56,510 nucleotides of DNA, taken from the NCBI RefSeq assembly GCF_000599605.1, contig NZ_KK082660.1, positions 7,060-63,569 of the forward strand, read 5' to 3'. A program made the position numbers and the translations under genes. Position 1 is the stretch's first letter; each line of letters starts with the position of its first letter. The stretch comes from Prevotella sp. HJM029 (GTDB lineage Bacteria > Bacteroidota > Bacteroidia > Bacteroidales > Bacteroidaceae). Positions 17,029-26,109 of the stretch are shown in pieces. The notes beneath the pieces were generated by a model, which searched no databases, had not been told where the DNA came from, and saw only the letters and a program-made list of their open reading frames with translations.

Positions 17029-20000
17029 TTACTTATGTTTTCTTCTCACATTCGTTACCTTTCCCAAATGGTATTCTGCTTGCCAAACGACTAAGCCGTT
17101 TCCTTTCTGTCGAGCGACGCTGAAGGTTACATGCGTTATCTCTACCATGCAACTATCGCCAAAAGGACCCACCGAGAGGCGGATGCGTTTGTAAGGACGC
17201 GCTACAAATGGGAAGTGTCCGTCGTTGTATTCATCAGGATGATAGGTGCGCCCCTCAATAGTATGCTTCGGGTCGCAGAGTGGTGTTCCGTGCACGTCGG
17301 TGGCAAGATATTTGTTGGCTGTGTAGGCATTGGATATCTCGCGATATTCCGTTTTCTTTGTTCCTGCCACAATCTGATCAAAGAACACTTGCTTAATGCT
17401 CAACTTCAGCGTGTCGCTACCTTTGTAAGTATTAGGGTCTTCTTCCTCCGCGGGTAGCATATCGTGGCCTTTCTCCGTAATAGTAACGTTACTGCCATCG
17501 AAGTGTAGTCGTGGCAATCGCTCCACAATATCAGCAGTTTGCAGGCTTACATTCATCACCGATAACAACAGATTGAAAATATAGCGCGGCTCTTCATGCT
17601 CTTTGCTCCAAAGGTTGGGGTCGTTCTTGATAAGGCTTTTCTTATCAATGGTCACAGCATATCGTTCCATAATCCATTCCACCGCACTCTTGCCATTCAC
17701 CACATACTTGTAAACGCGTGTGGGAATATCGTCAATGCGCAGATATTCGTTGTAGATAATGGTACCCTGTTCACCTTTCTTGGGAAAGTGCATCTTGCTC
17801 ACGGCATAATGTTCGTATTCGTCATCCCCAGCATAGGTGTCGCTGATGGTTACATCGCATGGCTCAACACTTTCGTAATTTAAATGTAGCTCTGCCAACG
17901 TCTTGCCCGCATAGTAGAAGTTCATCCACTCTGTTTCGTCCGTAATAATAGGAATGCGAGGTAGCGATTTCTTTAAATCCGATGCAAAGGTTTCACGATA
18001 GTCGGGCGAATGCAGCAAACCATAAACATAATAGAATATCATTTCTTTGGTGATTTTCTTATTGCCCACACGGTTCCTTACTTCTTTCAACATCCAATCA
18101 CTGATGCCGTCGTGGCGGATATAGTCACAACATCCTTTTGTAAACAAACCTTGTTGCTTGTTTTCTTCGTACCAATAGAGAGGGAAGCATTGTGCACCAG
18201 CATCTAAACTATTGTAATCAATAATATTATTACTAATAAAAAGGGTATGCTCCTTATTTGCACCTTTACCACTAACTATAATTATCTTATTCTTCGTATT
18301 TGCTTTAGGGAAGAAGTTCTTACTAAGTCCGGGACGTTCGATAAAATTATCATCAAAATATAAATATTGTTTACAGAAAGGGCGGTAAAGACTACTTCTA
18401 TAATCAGTTTGAGTAGATAATGCAAGCCCTTTGTCTAAATATCTTTTGAGGTTTACCGTCCAACTAATCTTTTGTGGATTAGTGTCAATAAAGTCTTCCA
18501 CGGATAGATTAGGATTTGTGGTCGAAGCATTCTGGTAGTCTTCGCATTGAGCATTATAAAAGTCTATCATTCTTTGCATATTTTGACCGATTGTCTCTTT
18601 AGAGAAACCATATACCCAATTGTCTCGTCCTGATGCAATAGCTGGTCCATTCATCATAAACGCACTCTGCGTTTTCGCATCAAACTTCTTTTCTGGTGCC
18701 AAGGGTATCAGTTCTGCAAAGCCTTCGTTGCGTGGGTTAATCCAGTCGCCGTGTTCGTTAGGCTGAAGGATTGTCCAATCGAGTTTCGATGAACTGACGC
18801 TCTTAAAGTTGCGTACTAATTTTAGTTTCTCTTCGCGCGATAGGTAGTCGCCGATGTCGTGATAATAGATCGTAGCACGATTGTCGGCTGTCTGATGAGG
18901 TTTCTTGACCAACAATGTAATGGCTATAGGAGTGCGAGAACCTGAACCAAATATTTTTCCTCCTTCTTTTCTTGACAATTCTCCACTCGTTCGTTGGTTT
19001 CCCCGCAGATTGAGTACATAGATAGCCGAGAACTCACGCGCTAAACATTTGCGGAAACCATCGTTGGCATTGCCGTCTATCCATGCGCCATTGCTGATAA
19101 ATGCCACAATGCCTCCTTCTTCTTTATTCATGGAGAGACGGTCGGACGCCCATCTAAAGGCTTTGATATAAAGGTCGTAAGTAGATTTGTTCAGTCCTGC
19201 AGCAGATGCTTTCACATAAGTATCAGTAATGCGCTTGTCAAGCATTTCGTAGCTTTGATTCTGCGCATTGTCGTTGGCAGACTTCTGACCAATGGAATAA
19301 GGAGGATTACCTATAATGACACGTATAGGAGCTTTGAGTTGTTGTTCTACGTTGGCGCTGTTTCCCGCAAACCACGATTTATCAAAAACAGGTTCCCGAT
19401 GTTCAGTGGTCTGGAACGTGTCTGTAAGACATATATTATTGTAGGGCAGATATTCCGCACGCTGTGTCAATTCATGGAATACGCTCTCGATATTGACATC
19501 GGCAATATAGTAAGCCAGTAGCACAATCTCATTGCAATGAATCTCGCGCAGATATTTGCGTTCCATGTCTTCTGGGTGAATCAGTCCGCTTTGCAGCAAG
19601 CGAGTGACAAAGGTTCCTGTTCCAGTGAAGGGGTCAAGAATGTGCACATGCTCATCGGTCAATGAGCAGTTGAATTCTTTTTGCAGAATATCGTTCACCG
19701 AGTGTATAATAAAATCGACACATTCTATCGGTGTATAGACTATGCCTAACTTGTCTACCGTTTTAGGGAAAGCCCCCTTAAAGAACTTCTCGTACAGCGT
19801 TTTGATGACGGCTTGTTTCCCTTCTAAGTTATCGATTTTCCCGACATATTTGCTTACGTTGCTGTAGAAATCCTCAAGCACAGAAGTATCTTTGCTTACT
19901 TCTTCACTTTCTAAGAGTTCCAGCATGCGTTGCATGCTTTGGCTTACCGTATTGTTGGTTGCAAAATGATATTCTTGGAAAAGAGCTTCAAACACAGGAC

Positions 20001-22422
20001 GGGTAATCATGTGTTGAGCCAACATTTCGATGGTCTGTTCTGCCGTAATCGAAGGATTGAGGTTTTGTTGCAACACATGTAGAAAGGTGTCAAACTCTTC
20101 TTTGTGTACACCAGTATGAACAAGTTGCCCAATACGATAAATAAACTTCTTGGCAATATCACCAACTTTAGTAGCCCAGTTCTCCCAATACAGTCGGTCG
20201 CCAACCTTTTCTACCATTTTGGCATATATGCCATTTTGCAATTCGCCAAATCGAAGTTCGAGTTGGGTAGCCACATCCTCATTGGACAGTTGTGCAAGGT
20301 CTTTCTCATTGTCATCATGCGTAGGTCGTGCGTCGCCGCCAAGCATCTGGAACGAGCCCCTTGGCACTCCAGCCACAACAATCTTTGAAGGACGTTCTTT
20401 GTTCAAACTGATTTTGTTGACCGTAGCATTAAACTGTTCATCGTGCGCACGGAGAGCATTGAGAATATCCCAAACTACCTTAAATCTATCATTGTTGTCA
20501 AGAATAAGATTAGGTTCGGTGTTGGGCGGAACCACTACCGGAATGATAATGTATCCGTATTTCTTTGTTTCTTGAGTTTGAGGGTCTTTAAAACTACGCA
20601 TCACTCGTCCAACACTCTGCACTACATCTACTTGGCTATCACGAGCCGACGCGAAGATTACAGCATCAAGTGCCGGCACGTCTACACCTTCAGATAAACA
20701 GCGCACATTGCTTAATATACGGCACTGACCATCGGCAATGCTCTCATCCTTCAACCAGTCTATGGCTTCAGCTCTTATCTCGGCACTCATTCTGCCGTCG
20801 ATATGGCGTGCTTCCACATTTACGACTTGATTACGTTCGCTTTCATCAACATCGTTTTCTTTATAGTATTTGGCCCATTCGGGGAACTGCTTGGCAAAGT
20901 CGGTTGAGGCGATGCCATTAGAACGCTTTGAGCGATTGATAGTAGAACAAAATACCACAGCACGCTTCATCATGCTGGGGTCTTCTGCTGCCGTAACCCC
21001 TTTGTCTCCTTTGATGCGTTTAGAAAGCGCATTGACACATCCCACCAGTTTAGAAGCATCATCCAGCGTAAGTTCATCGTTGCCTTTGATCTTCGCTTTC
21101 ATGTCCTCTGACAAATCTTCTTCACTCAACGTCAGCACCAGCACCTTGTAATCGGTAAGCAAACCAAGATTAACCGCTTCACCAAACCCGATACGATAAA
21201 ACTCCTTTCCAAAGAACTCCTCATTATCCATACTCCATAGAAGCATATCTTTTTCCTTGGCTGTTTCTTTGATGTTGGCATTGTAATAACGTGGCGTTGC
21301 CGTCATATACATACGCTTCCGCCCTTGAATAAAGTTATTATCGTGAATCTTCGTGAAATTGCTTTCCTCTTTATACTTGCTCTTTGCACCCGTGGTTCGA
21401 TGTGCCTCATCGCATACAATCATGTCGAACACACCAAAAGTTCCGTTGGTCTCTTCGAGTACTTGCCGTTGTGCTTCAGCTACCACGTCAATGCTTTGAT
21501 AAGTGGAAAACACCACAATCAACGCATCGCTCTTTCTATATTGTAACAAATGCTTTACAGTAGTAGGAATATTGGTGGTAGCCGGATATGGCATATCTAC
21601 AATACTGACATCAATGTCTTCATTGAGTTTAGACGCTTTCGAGTCAGAACAAATACAGACTGGTTTGATGATGGCAGAAGTGTCGGTCATCCAATTATTT
21701 AATCCTTGTCCTAATAAGGCAATGCTCGGCACAAGAAACAGGACAAGTCCTTTTTTGTTGGTCTCCTGTTCTACGATTTTCAGCGAGGTATAAGTCTTAC
21801 CCGTGCCACATGCCATAATGAGTTTGCCACGATCATGCTCCATGAAATGATGATGAGCACATTCCATCGCTTTTATTTGATGGGTGCGAGGGCTTTTCCC
21901 TGGTAACACAGCACTCTGTCCCTGTTGACCACTATTGAGCTTTTCCCAATCGACCGCAGCATTTCGCAATTCAAACTGATTGATACGAGTAAACGGAATG
22001 AGCTGGTTTTGGATTTTCTGCTCTGCATGAGGATTCCATTTCGATGTCGTTGAAACCCAAATCATCTCGGAAAAAGAAATCTTTTCTTTCGTGTCAGGAT
22101 GCGTAAATGTGCGTGTTGCTTGTGAAATAAAAGAATCAACTTTAGGCATATCAATAACAGCATCTTCACGATAGCATTTGCATTGGATGGCCCAAAACTC
22201 ACCTTGATCGGTCTCTGCAACAAGGTCAATACCCAAATCGTGCGTTCCGAACTCGGCTTTAGCAGGAAATTCATTCCAAAGCCATACTCTTTTCACGGTA
22301 GTACTGAACCGCGAGTCAGAGAGGAACCAACGTTGTATCAGCTGTTCAAACTTATGCCCTTTTTCCAATTCCGTTGCCGAAGATTCGCGGAATAAATTTA
22401 GTATATCATCAAACGTCATCAT
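17029..22422 (-). CDS. Type ISP restriction-modification enzyme (nuclease-helicase-methyltransferase) with C-terminal ASCH-like domain
   Basis: A single 1797-aa chain. Residues 55-100 carry an Mrr-like nuclease motif (D66 in LGIDLV, then Q80-C-K82). A superfamily 2 motor follows, with Walker A ACGTGKT (204-210) and DEAH (338-341). An N6-adenine methyltransferase comes next, with motif I DPFTGTGTF near 932 and NPPY near 1037. A long target-recognition region reaches about 1650. This order is that of single-polypeptide ATP-driven type ISP enzymes such as LlaBIII, which methylate self DNA and translocate along and cut foreign DNA. The last 125 residues begin LKLSIKQVFFDQIVAGTKKT and EYREI, an ASCH-domain signature and an unusual addition. 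No separate specificity gene is nearby. The flanks suggest transfer. Confidence 0.9.
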   Translation of the reverse strand: MMTFDDILNLFRESSATELEKGHKFEQLIQRWFLSDSRFSTTVKRVWLWNEFPAKAEFGTHDLGIDLVAETDQGEFWAIQCKCYREDAVIDMPKVDSFISQATRTFTHPDTKEKISFSEMIWVSTTSKWNPHAEQKIQNQLIPFTRINQFELRNAAVDWEKLNSGQQGQSAVLPGKSPRTHQIKAMECAHHHFMEHDRGKLIMACGTGKTYTSLKIVEQETNKKGLVLFLVPSIALLGQGLNNWMTDTSAIIKPVCICSDSKASKLNEDIDVSIVDMPYPATTNIPTTVKHLLQYRKSDALIVVFSTYQSIDVVAEAQRQVLEETNGTFGVFDMIVCDEAHRTTGAKSKYKEESNFTKIHDNNFIQGRKRMYMTATPRYYNANIKETAKEKDMLLWSMDNEEFFGKEFYRIGFGEAVNLGLLTDYKVLVLTLSEEDLSEDMKAKIKGNDELTLDDASKLVGCVNALSKRIKGDKGVTAAEDPSMMKRAVVFCSTINRSKRSNGIASTDFAKQFPEWAKYYKENDVDESERNQVVNVEARHIDGRMSAEIRAEAIDWLKDESIADGQCRILSNVRCLSEGVDVPALDAVIFASARDSQVDVVQSVGRVMRSFKDPQTQETKKYGYIIIPVVVPPNTEPNLILDNNDRFKVVWDILNALRAHDEQFNATVNKISLNKERPSKIVVAGVPRGSFQMLGGDARPTHDDNEKDLAQLSNEDVATQLELRFGELQNGIYAKMVEKVGDRLYWENWATKVGDIAKKFIYRIGQLVHTGVHKEEFDTFLHVLQQNLNPSITAEQTIEMLAQHMITRPVFEALFQEYHFATNNTVSQSMQRMLELLESEEVSKDTSVLEDFYSNVSKYVGKIDNLEGKQAVIKTLYEKFFKGAFPKTVDKLGIVYTPIECVDFIIHSVNDILQKEFNCSLTDEHVHILDPFTGTGTFVTRLLQSGLIHPEDMERKYLREIHCNEIVLLAYYIADVNIESVFHELTQRAEYLPYNNICLTDTFQTTEHREPVFDKSWFAGNSANVEQQLKAPIRVIIGNPPYSIGQKSANDNAQNQSYEMLDKRITDTYVKASAAGLNKSTYDLYIKAFRWASDRLSMNKEEGGIVAFISNGAWIDGNANDGFRKCLAREFSAIYVLNLRGNQRTSGELSRKEGGKIFGSGSRTPIAITLLVKKPHQTADNRATIYYHDIGDYLSREEKLKLVRNFKSVSSSKLDWTILQPNEHGDWINPRNEGFAELIPLAPEKKFDAKTQSAFMMNGPAIASGRDNWVYGFSKETIGQNMQRMIDFYNAQCEDYQNASTTNPNLSVEDFIDTNPQKISWTVNLKRYLDKGLALSTQTDYRSSLYRPFCKQYLYFDDNFIERPGLSKNFFPKANTKNKIIIVSGKGANKEHTLFISNNIIDYNSLDAGAQCFPLYWYEENKQQGLFTKGCCDYIRHDGISDWMLKEVRNRVGNKKITKEMIFYYVYGLLHSPDYRETFASDLKKSLPRIPIITDETEWMNFYYAGKTLAELHLNYESVEPCDVTISDTYAGDDEYEHYAVSKMHFPKKGEQGTIIYNEYLRIDDIPTRVYKYVVNGKSAVEWIMERYAVTIDKKSLIKNDPNLWSKEHEEPRYIFNLLLSVMNVSLQTADIVERLPRLHFDGSNVTITEKGHDMLPAEEEDPNTYKGSDTLKLSIKQVFFDQIVAGTKKTEYREISNAYTANKYLATDVHGTPLCDPKHTIEGRTYHPDEYNDGHFPFVARPYKRIRLSVGPFGDSCMVEITHVTFSVARQKGNGLVVWQAEYHLGKVTNVRRKHK

Positions 22423-22513
22423 TTGTTTTATTTTCTGTGACTTTTTTACTTGTTAACTTTATTGTTATTACCTAGAAACATTAAATTTAAAGCTGTGAGT
22501 GGCACTCACGACT

Positions 22514-22717
22514 TCAACATTTTCTGATTCCAATCCCCCCTTTCAGCCATTTCCAGTAATTACCAGCTTTAGTTTTATCAAGCTCATTACTAATAGAATG
22601 AACAAAATCTGTTGTTGAAGACCACCAGCAGTTTTGTTCCTTATTCCATATGGCTCTCTCTTCGCGAATATTGAAGAAATGGATAGCAATCTTTTGTTGT
22701 TTCTTTTCTATTCTCAC
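22514..22717 (-). pseudogene. Truncated BRO-N-type gene fragment
   Basis: The 67-residue frame (IHFFNIREERAIWNKEQNCW ... AGNYWKWLKG) matches the N-terminus of the Fic gene at 36731-37628 ([20 protein letters not shown] ... ARNYWKYLK). It then breaks off into GIGIRKC and a stop. A complete protein of this class has over 200 residues, so this is a remnant. It lies upstream of the restriction gene on the same strand. Confidence 0.6.
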
Positions 22718-23297
22718 GGGTATAGATGTATAATAGCCTATAGATTTTTCATCTTTGTGACATTGCCTAATGCATGTTGAAGCCTTATGTAGCTACAAAA
22801 GTAATTATTCTTTTCGAGATATGTCGATTTTCTGTTTAGAAAAAACCTCGCTTGTATGGTAAACGCTTTCTGTAGAGAACAATAAAAAAATGGTTCTTGG
22901 AGTTTCTTTTGTGTTGTTGCAACGTTCTGCGGACGTTTTGAGCACACCCGAACATCATTACATTGTTGCAGAAACTCTTTGACACTCTCGAAGTCGTCAT
23001 CCGCTTTTTTTAAGAATAGGGAACCACTTGTAGAAACAAAAAAGGATGCACCTACGAGAGGTACATCCTTTTTTTATCGTTGATGGATATCTTTACTTCA
23101 CTTCTTCAAATATATCCTACGCTGATTATCAGTGTATTACATTCTTATGGTACAAAAATGTTTCCTCAATTTAAGTAGTATTGATTAGAAAACATCTTGT
23201 ATGTTGGCACCATATCTTATCCGTATTCATTTTAACTATTGATATAAGCATCATAAAGTGTGATACATATGTTCTATTTTACCCCTTCTTGAAATAA
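22718..23297. other. Long intergenic region, no supported gene
   Basis: Apart from the hairpin at 23038-23076 I see no gene, RNA or repeat family here. A 69-codon minus-strand frame at 22738-22947 has no start site or family features. Confidence 0.5.
23038..23076. terminator. Strong hairpin with T tract
   Basis: AAAGGATGCACCT and AGGTACATCCTTT pair around a 4-5 base loop (one G-U type mismatch), with A and T tracts on each side. It can stop transcription either way: after the two-gene unit at 23298-25774 on the minus strand, or into it. Confidence 0.7.
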
Positions 23298-24326
23298 CTA
23301 TACCATTTTATTAATTTGTTGAACAATATCTATAATATTATCAGGTAATTTATTATTCCAATTTACTTGCTTTTGTAAATCTCCAAGATCAAAAATCTCC
23401 TCTAATCTCTTTTCTAGCAAGCATATTTGTTCATACTCCTCATTATTTTTTTTCATCTCATCCATGATTAGAAATGAAAGATGATTAAACTTTGTATAGT
23501 TTTCCCTTGCTCTCCTTTGTGCAGCAAGAGTTTCCTCTTCAAGGTAATATGTTCCTGAATTGTCTTCATCAACATTGCTACTCCAATTATCATCAAAAAA
23601 GATTATTTCATTTTTAGATGGTAATAAATAATTTAAATAAGGATCTACTGTTTTCAAATTACAAATCTTAGTAATAATATAGTGGTCATCATGGCCTGGA
23701 CGCCTTTTTAGATATTCCTCGCGACAGATTGTATACTCAGATATAAGCTTATCTACTTTCATTTTATCAATATATTCTAATGCTTGTTTAATGAATTGAG
23801 CCATATTAGTATAGTCAGTCCATCTCTTGTCTGATTTGTGTTGTAACTCATAAAATAGCTCATACGCAATATGTTCTTGACCACTCAATACACCTTCATG
23901 GATATATATTGTATCATTTTGTTTTATGGGCAATACAATACAAGCATGTCTTCCTTTTTCAAAATCAATATAAGGTATTCCTCCTACAAGATGCTCCCAA
24001 ACAACATCATCATGATAGCCTAATCCTTCACGATATATTCCTCTATGATCATATAAAGTTTCTAATTCTCTTAAATCAATTATGTTAGTTGCATTATCTT
24101 CTTTCTTATGTACATCTACTAAAAATGTAACCATACAACCTTCAGCGAAGGTGAATTTTTCATTTTTATCAAATAAAAAATACTTTTTTTTATATATACC
24201 TTCTCCATCAAAAACCTTAACTTGTGATAAACCTAATATCACTCCCTTACTTTCTCCAATCTTACATGATACAATCTTTCCGATATGCATCCGTTTAAGA
24301 CATGTACTAACTTCTATAAATCTCAT
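23298..24326 (-). CDS. Unassigned protein with cold-shock-like (OB-fold) N-terminus, partner of the PIN-like gene
   Basis: A 342-aa product with no family I can name. Residues 15-85 (IGKIVSCKIGESKGVILGL ... KKKYFLFDKN ... FAEGCMVTFLVDV) have the spacing of a cold-shock or S1-like nucleic-acid-binding barrel: a short basic strand, an aromatic strand, then the G-x-x-V-x-F-x-V turn. The middle is mixed alpha/beta, and the last 60 residues are helical and acidic. It follows the 477-aa gene after 14 bases on the same strand, so they form an operon. Very AT-rich codon use. An RNA-binding partner for the PIN-like nuclease is the simplest reading, by inference. Confidence 0.6.
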   Translation of the reverse strand: MRFIEVSTCLKRMHIGKIVSCKIGESKGVILGLSQVKVFDGEGIYKKKYFLFDKNEKFTFAEGCMVTFLVDVHKKEDNATNIIDLRELETLYDHRGIYREGLGYHDDVVWEHLVGGIPYIDFEKGRHACIVLPIKQNDTIYIHEGVLSGQEHIAYELFYELQHKSDKRWTDYTNMAQFIKQALEYIDKMKVDKLISEYTICREEYLKRRPGHDDHYIITKICNLKTVDPYLNYLLPSKNEIIFFDDNWSSNVDEDNSGTYYLEEETLAAQRRARENYTKFNHLSFLIMDEMKKNNEEYEQICLLEKRLEEIFDLGDLQKQVNWNNKLPDNIIDIVQQINKMV

Positions 24327-24340
24327 AATTTAAGAATCGG

Positions 24341-25774
24341 CTATATATTTTGATTATACTTACTTATCAAATTGTCGAAAGGGATGAAGTCTTTGCTCTC
24401 CAATTGTTTATATTTTGAGTAATGTTCTATTAATCCCCTTATAGTGTCTAATACTATAGGAAAAAGTTCCTCTATTGAAAATAGATTTTTTAATGCTGCA
24501 CGATTTTCTTTGAAATGTAAAGTTATCTCATGCACAATATAATCTATTATATTAGTTTCTTGGATGTCAGATTCCTCGTCAGGATCTTTAGAGATTGTAT
24601 ATATATTATCATTTTTCATTTCAACAAATGCATTAACATATTCTCTACCAACTTTTTCATCTGGATTAATTATAAGAGTCAAGGCATCTATTAATGAATA
24701 AGTCTGTTGTATAAAATCTCCAGAAAGTAATGCTAACATTTCTTTAGTTATAGTTTCCTCATTTATAGAAAAAGATAATAAGGAATATCTATCAATAAGT
24801 TGGCTTGGGGTAAATTGCATCCATTTTTGAGCATTAGGGTTTTCGTTAAAATAGTCTTTAAGAACTTTAAACATAATTTTATCCCAAGTCACAAACACGG
24901 GTTCTATTGGATGCACATCAATATCTTTGTCACCTAAAAAATCTAACATAATAGCATCATTTGTCAATGCAAAATTGGTCTTAGTTTTATTATTATATGC
25001 AAGAGTATTAGTTATTAGCTTAGATGAGCTTTCTATTTTGTATTCTTTTGGGATATCAATAACCTCTATTCCTAAATTCTCTAAAAAAAGAGATATTGTT
25101 TGATTTAACTTTGTATTATCATCATATATGCCAAATTTAAATTTAGACAAATACTCTTCATAAGAATAATCTATCAGTTCATGACTATAAAGATGCAAAT
25201 AAAAATTATATAAAACATTGCGGGAGGTTCCCAAACTTGAAAATGACTGCAACTTCGAGAATGGTATAAAATTAAATGCCTCACGAATATGCGAATTTAT
25301 CTCAAATAAATAGCGATTTGTAATATGCAATTTAATCTTATTTTTCTTGCAAAATTGACAAAAAACTTTAGACAATTTATAATAATAGCTTTTATAGTCA
25401 TCTGTGTCTTGATAATAGTAACATAAAAGATATAAGGCTATTGTCGTATCAATATATACCTTTTTCTTCTCACGCGCATACTTCTCTAAGTCATCTATAT
25501 TTACTTTTGAAGAAAATACGCATTCTGCACATATTTTCTGCATATACTTATTTTCGTCACATATACTGAATAATGATTTTAAAATACCTTTTGCTTTTGA
25601 AGAAGAAAGTTTTCCTTTATTTGTCAATAAAGACAAAGGGACATTATAATCTTCCCAATCCCTGGTATCTAAAGATTTTATTCGTTTATCAAATGTCGCG
25701 ATATAAAATTCTTTTAATAACTTAAGAACATCATCAAGTAAAAATTTATGACTGTATTTATAACCATAGAACAA
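24341..25774 (-). CDS. PIN-like domain protein, 477 aa, possible nuclease of a defence unit
   Basis: Residues 105-300 show the pattern of a PIN nuclease: D109 in KVYIDTTIALYLL, E158 in RYLFEINSHI, D273 in FALTNDAIML and D298 in VFVTWDKIM, each at the end of a hydrophobic strand. PIN domains cut RNA with two metal ions held by such acidic residues. An N-terminal helical segment of about 100 residues and a C-terminal helical part of about 170 residues frame it. The only start in this frame is TTG at 25774; an ATG at 25822 is in frame but separated by a TAG at 25781-25783. The gene's 5' end therefore lies at the edge of IME1 and may be damaged. Family not identified. Confidence 0.6.
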   Translation of the reverse strand: MFYGYKYSHKFLLDDVLKLLKEFYIATFDKRIKSLDTRDWEDYNVPLSLLTNKGKLSSSKAKGILKSLFSICDENKYMQKICAECVFSSKVNIDDLEKYAREKKKVYIDTTIALYLLCYYYQDTDDYKSYYYKLSKVFCQFCKKNKIKLHITNRYLFEINSHIREAFNFIPFSKLQSFSSLGTSRNVLYNFYLHLYSHELIDYSYEEYLSKFKFGIYDDNTKLNQTISLFLENLGIEVIDIPKEYKIESSSKLITNTLAYNNKTKTNFALTNDAIMLDFLGDKDIDVHPIEPVFVTWDKIMFKVLKDYFNENPNAQKWMQFTPSQLIDRYSLLSFSINEETITKEMLALLSGDFIQQTYSLIDALTLIINPDEKVGREYVNAFVEMKNDNIYTISKDPDEESDIQETNIIDYIVHEITLHFKENRAALKNLFSIEELFPIVLDTIRGLIEHYSKYKQLESKDFIPFDNLISKYNQNI

Positions 25775-25924
25775 CCAAAACTAATCAGAAATATCCGAGT
25801 GTAAATCTTTAATTACCAGCATATTCTAAAATTTAACACTTTTCGGTTGCCATTTGTCGCTTCCCAAATTTCCACATATTTTTGAGACGTATTTCTGACG
25901 TGGAGAATTTGCGGGGCTTGTTTT

Positions 25925-26060
25925 TTGTCACACCGTGCAGACAGTTGACAAGGGTTTACAACCGTTTACGACAAGCGACAATAACCGCCCCGATATGCGG
26001 AAACAGTCACACTGTGTAGAAAAGCGACAATGGTTGACTTCCGTTCACATCCGTTTACCA
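25925..26060 (+). repeat. Paired short direct repeats at the left end of IME1
   Basis: Three motifs occur twice: GTCACAC-C/T-GTG-C/T-AGA at 25927 and 26006, AGCGACAA at 25974 and 26023, and CCGTTTAC at 25962 and 26051. They lie between the presumed left end and the first gene, where arm-type binding sites of tyrosine integrases and their accessory proteins are usually found. Function as binding sites is inferred. Confidence 0.5.
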
Positions 26061-26109
26061 TTTCAGAGATATAGGATTGAAGAAATGAACCATTAAACGA
26101 TAAAACGGT

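Noticed and set aside
22738-22947. 69-codon minus-strand frame
   Set aside because: No ribosome site, promoter or recognisable family; composition fits non-coding DNA.
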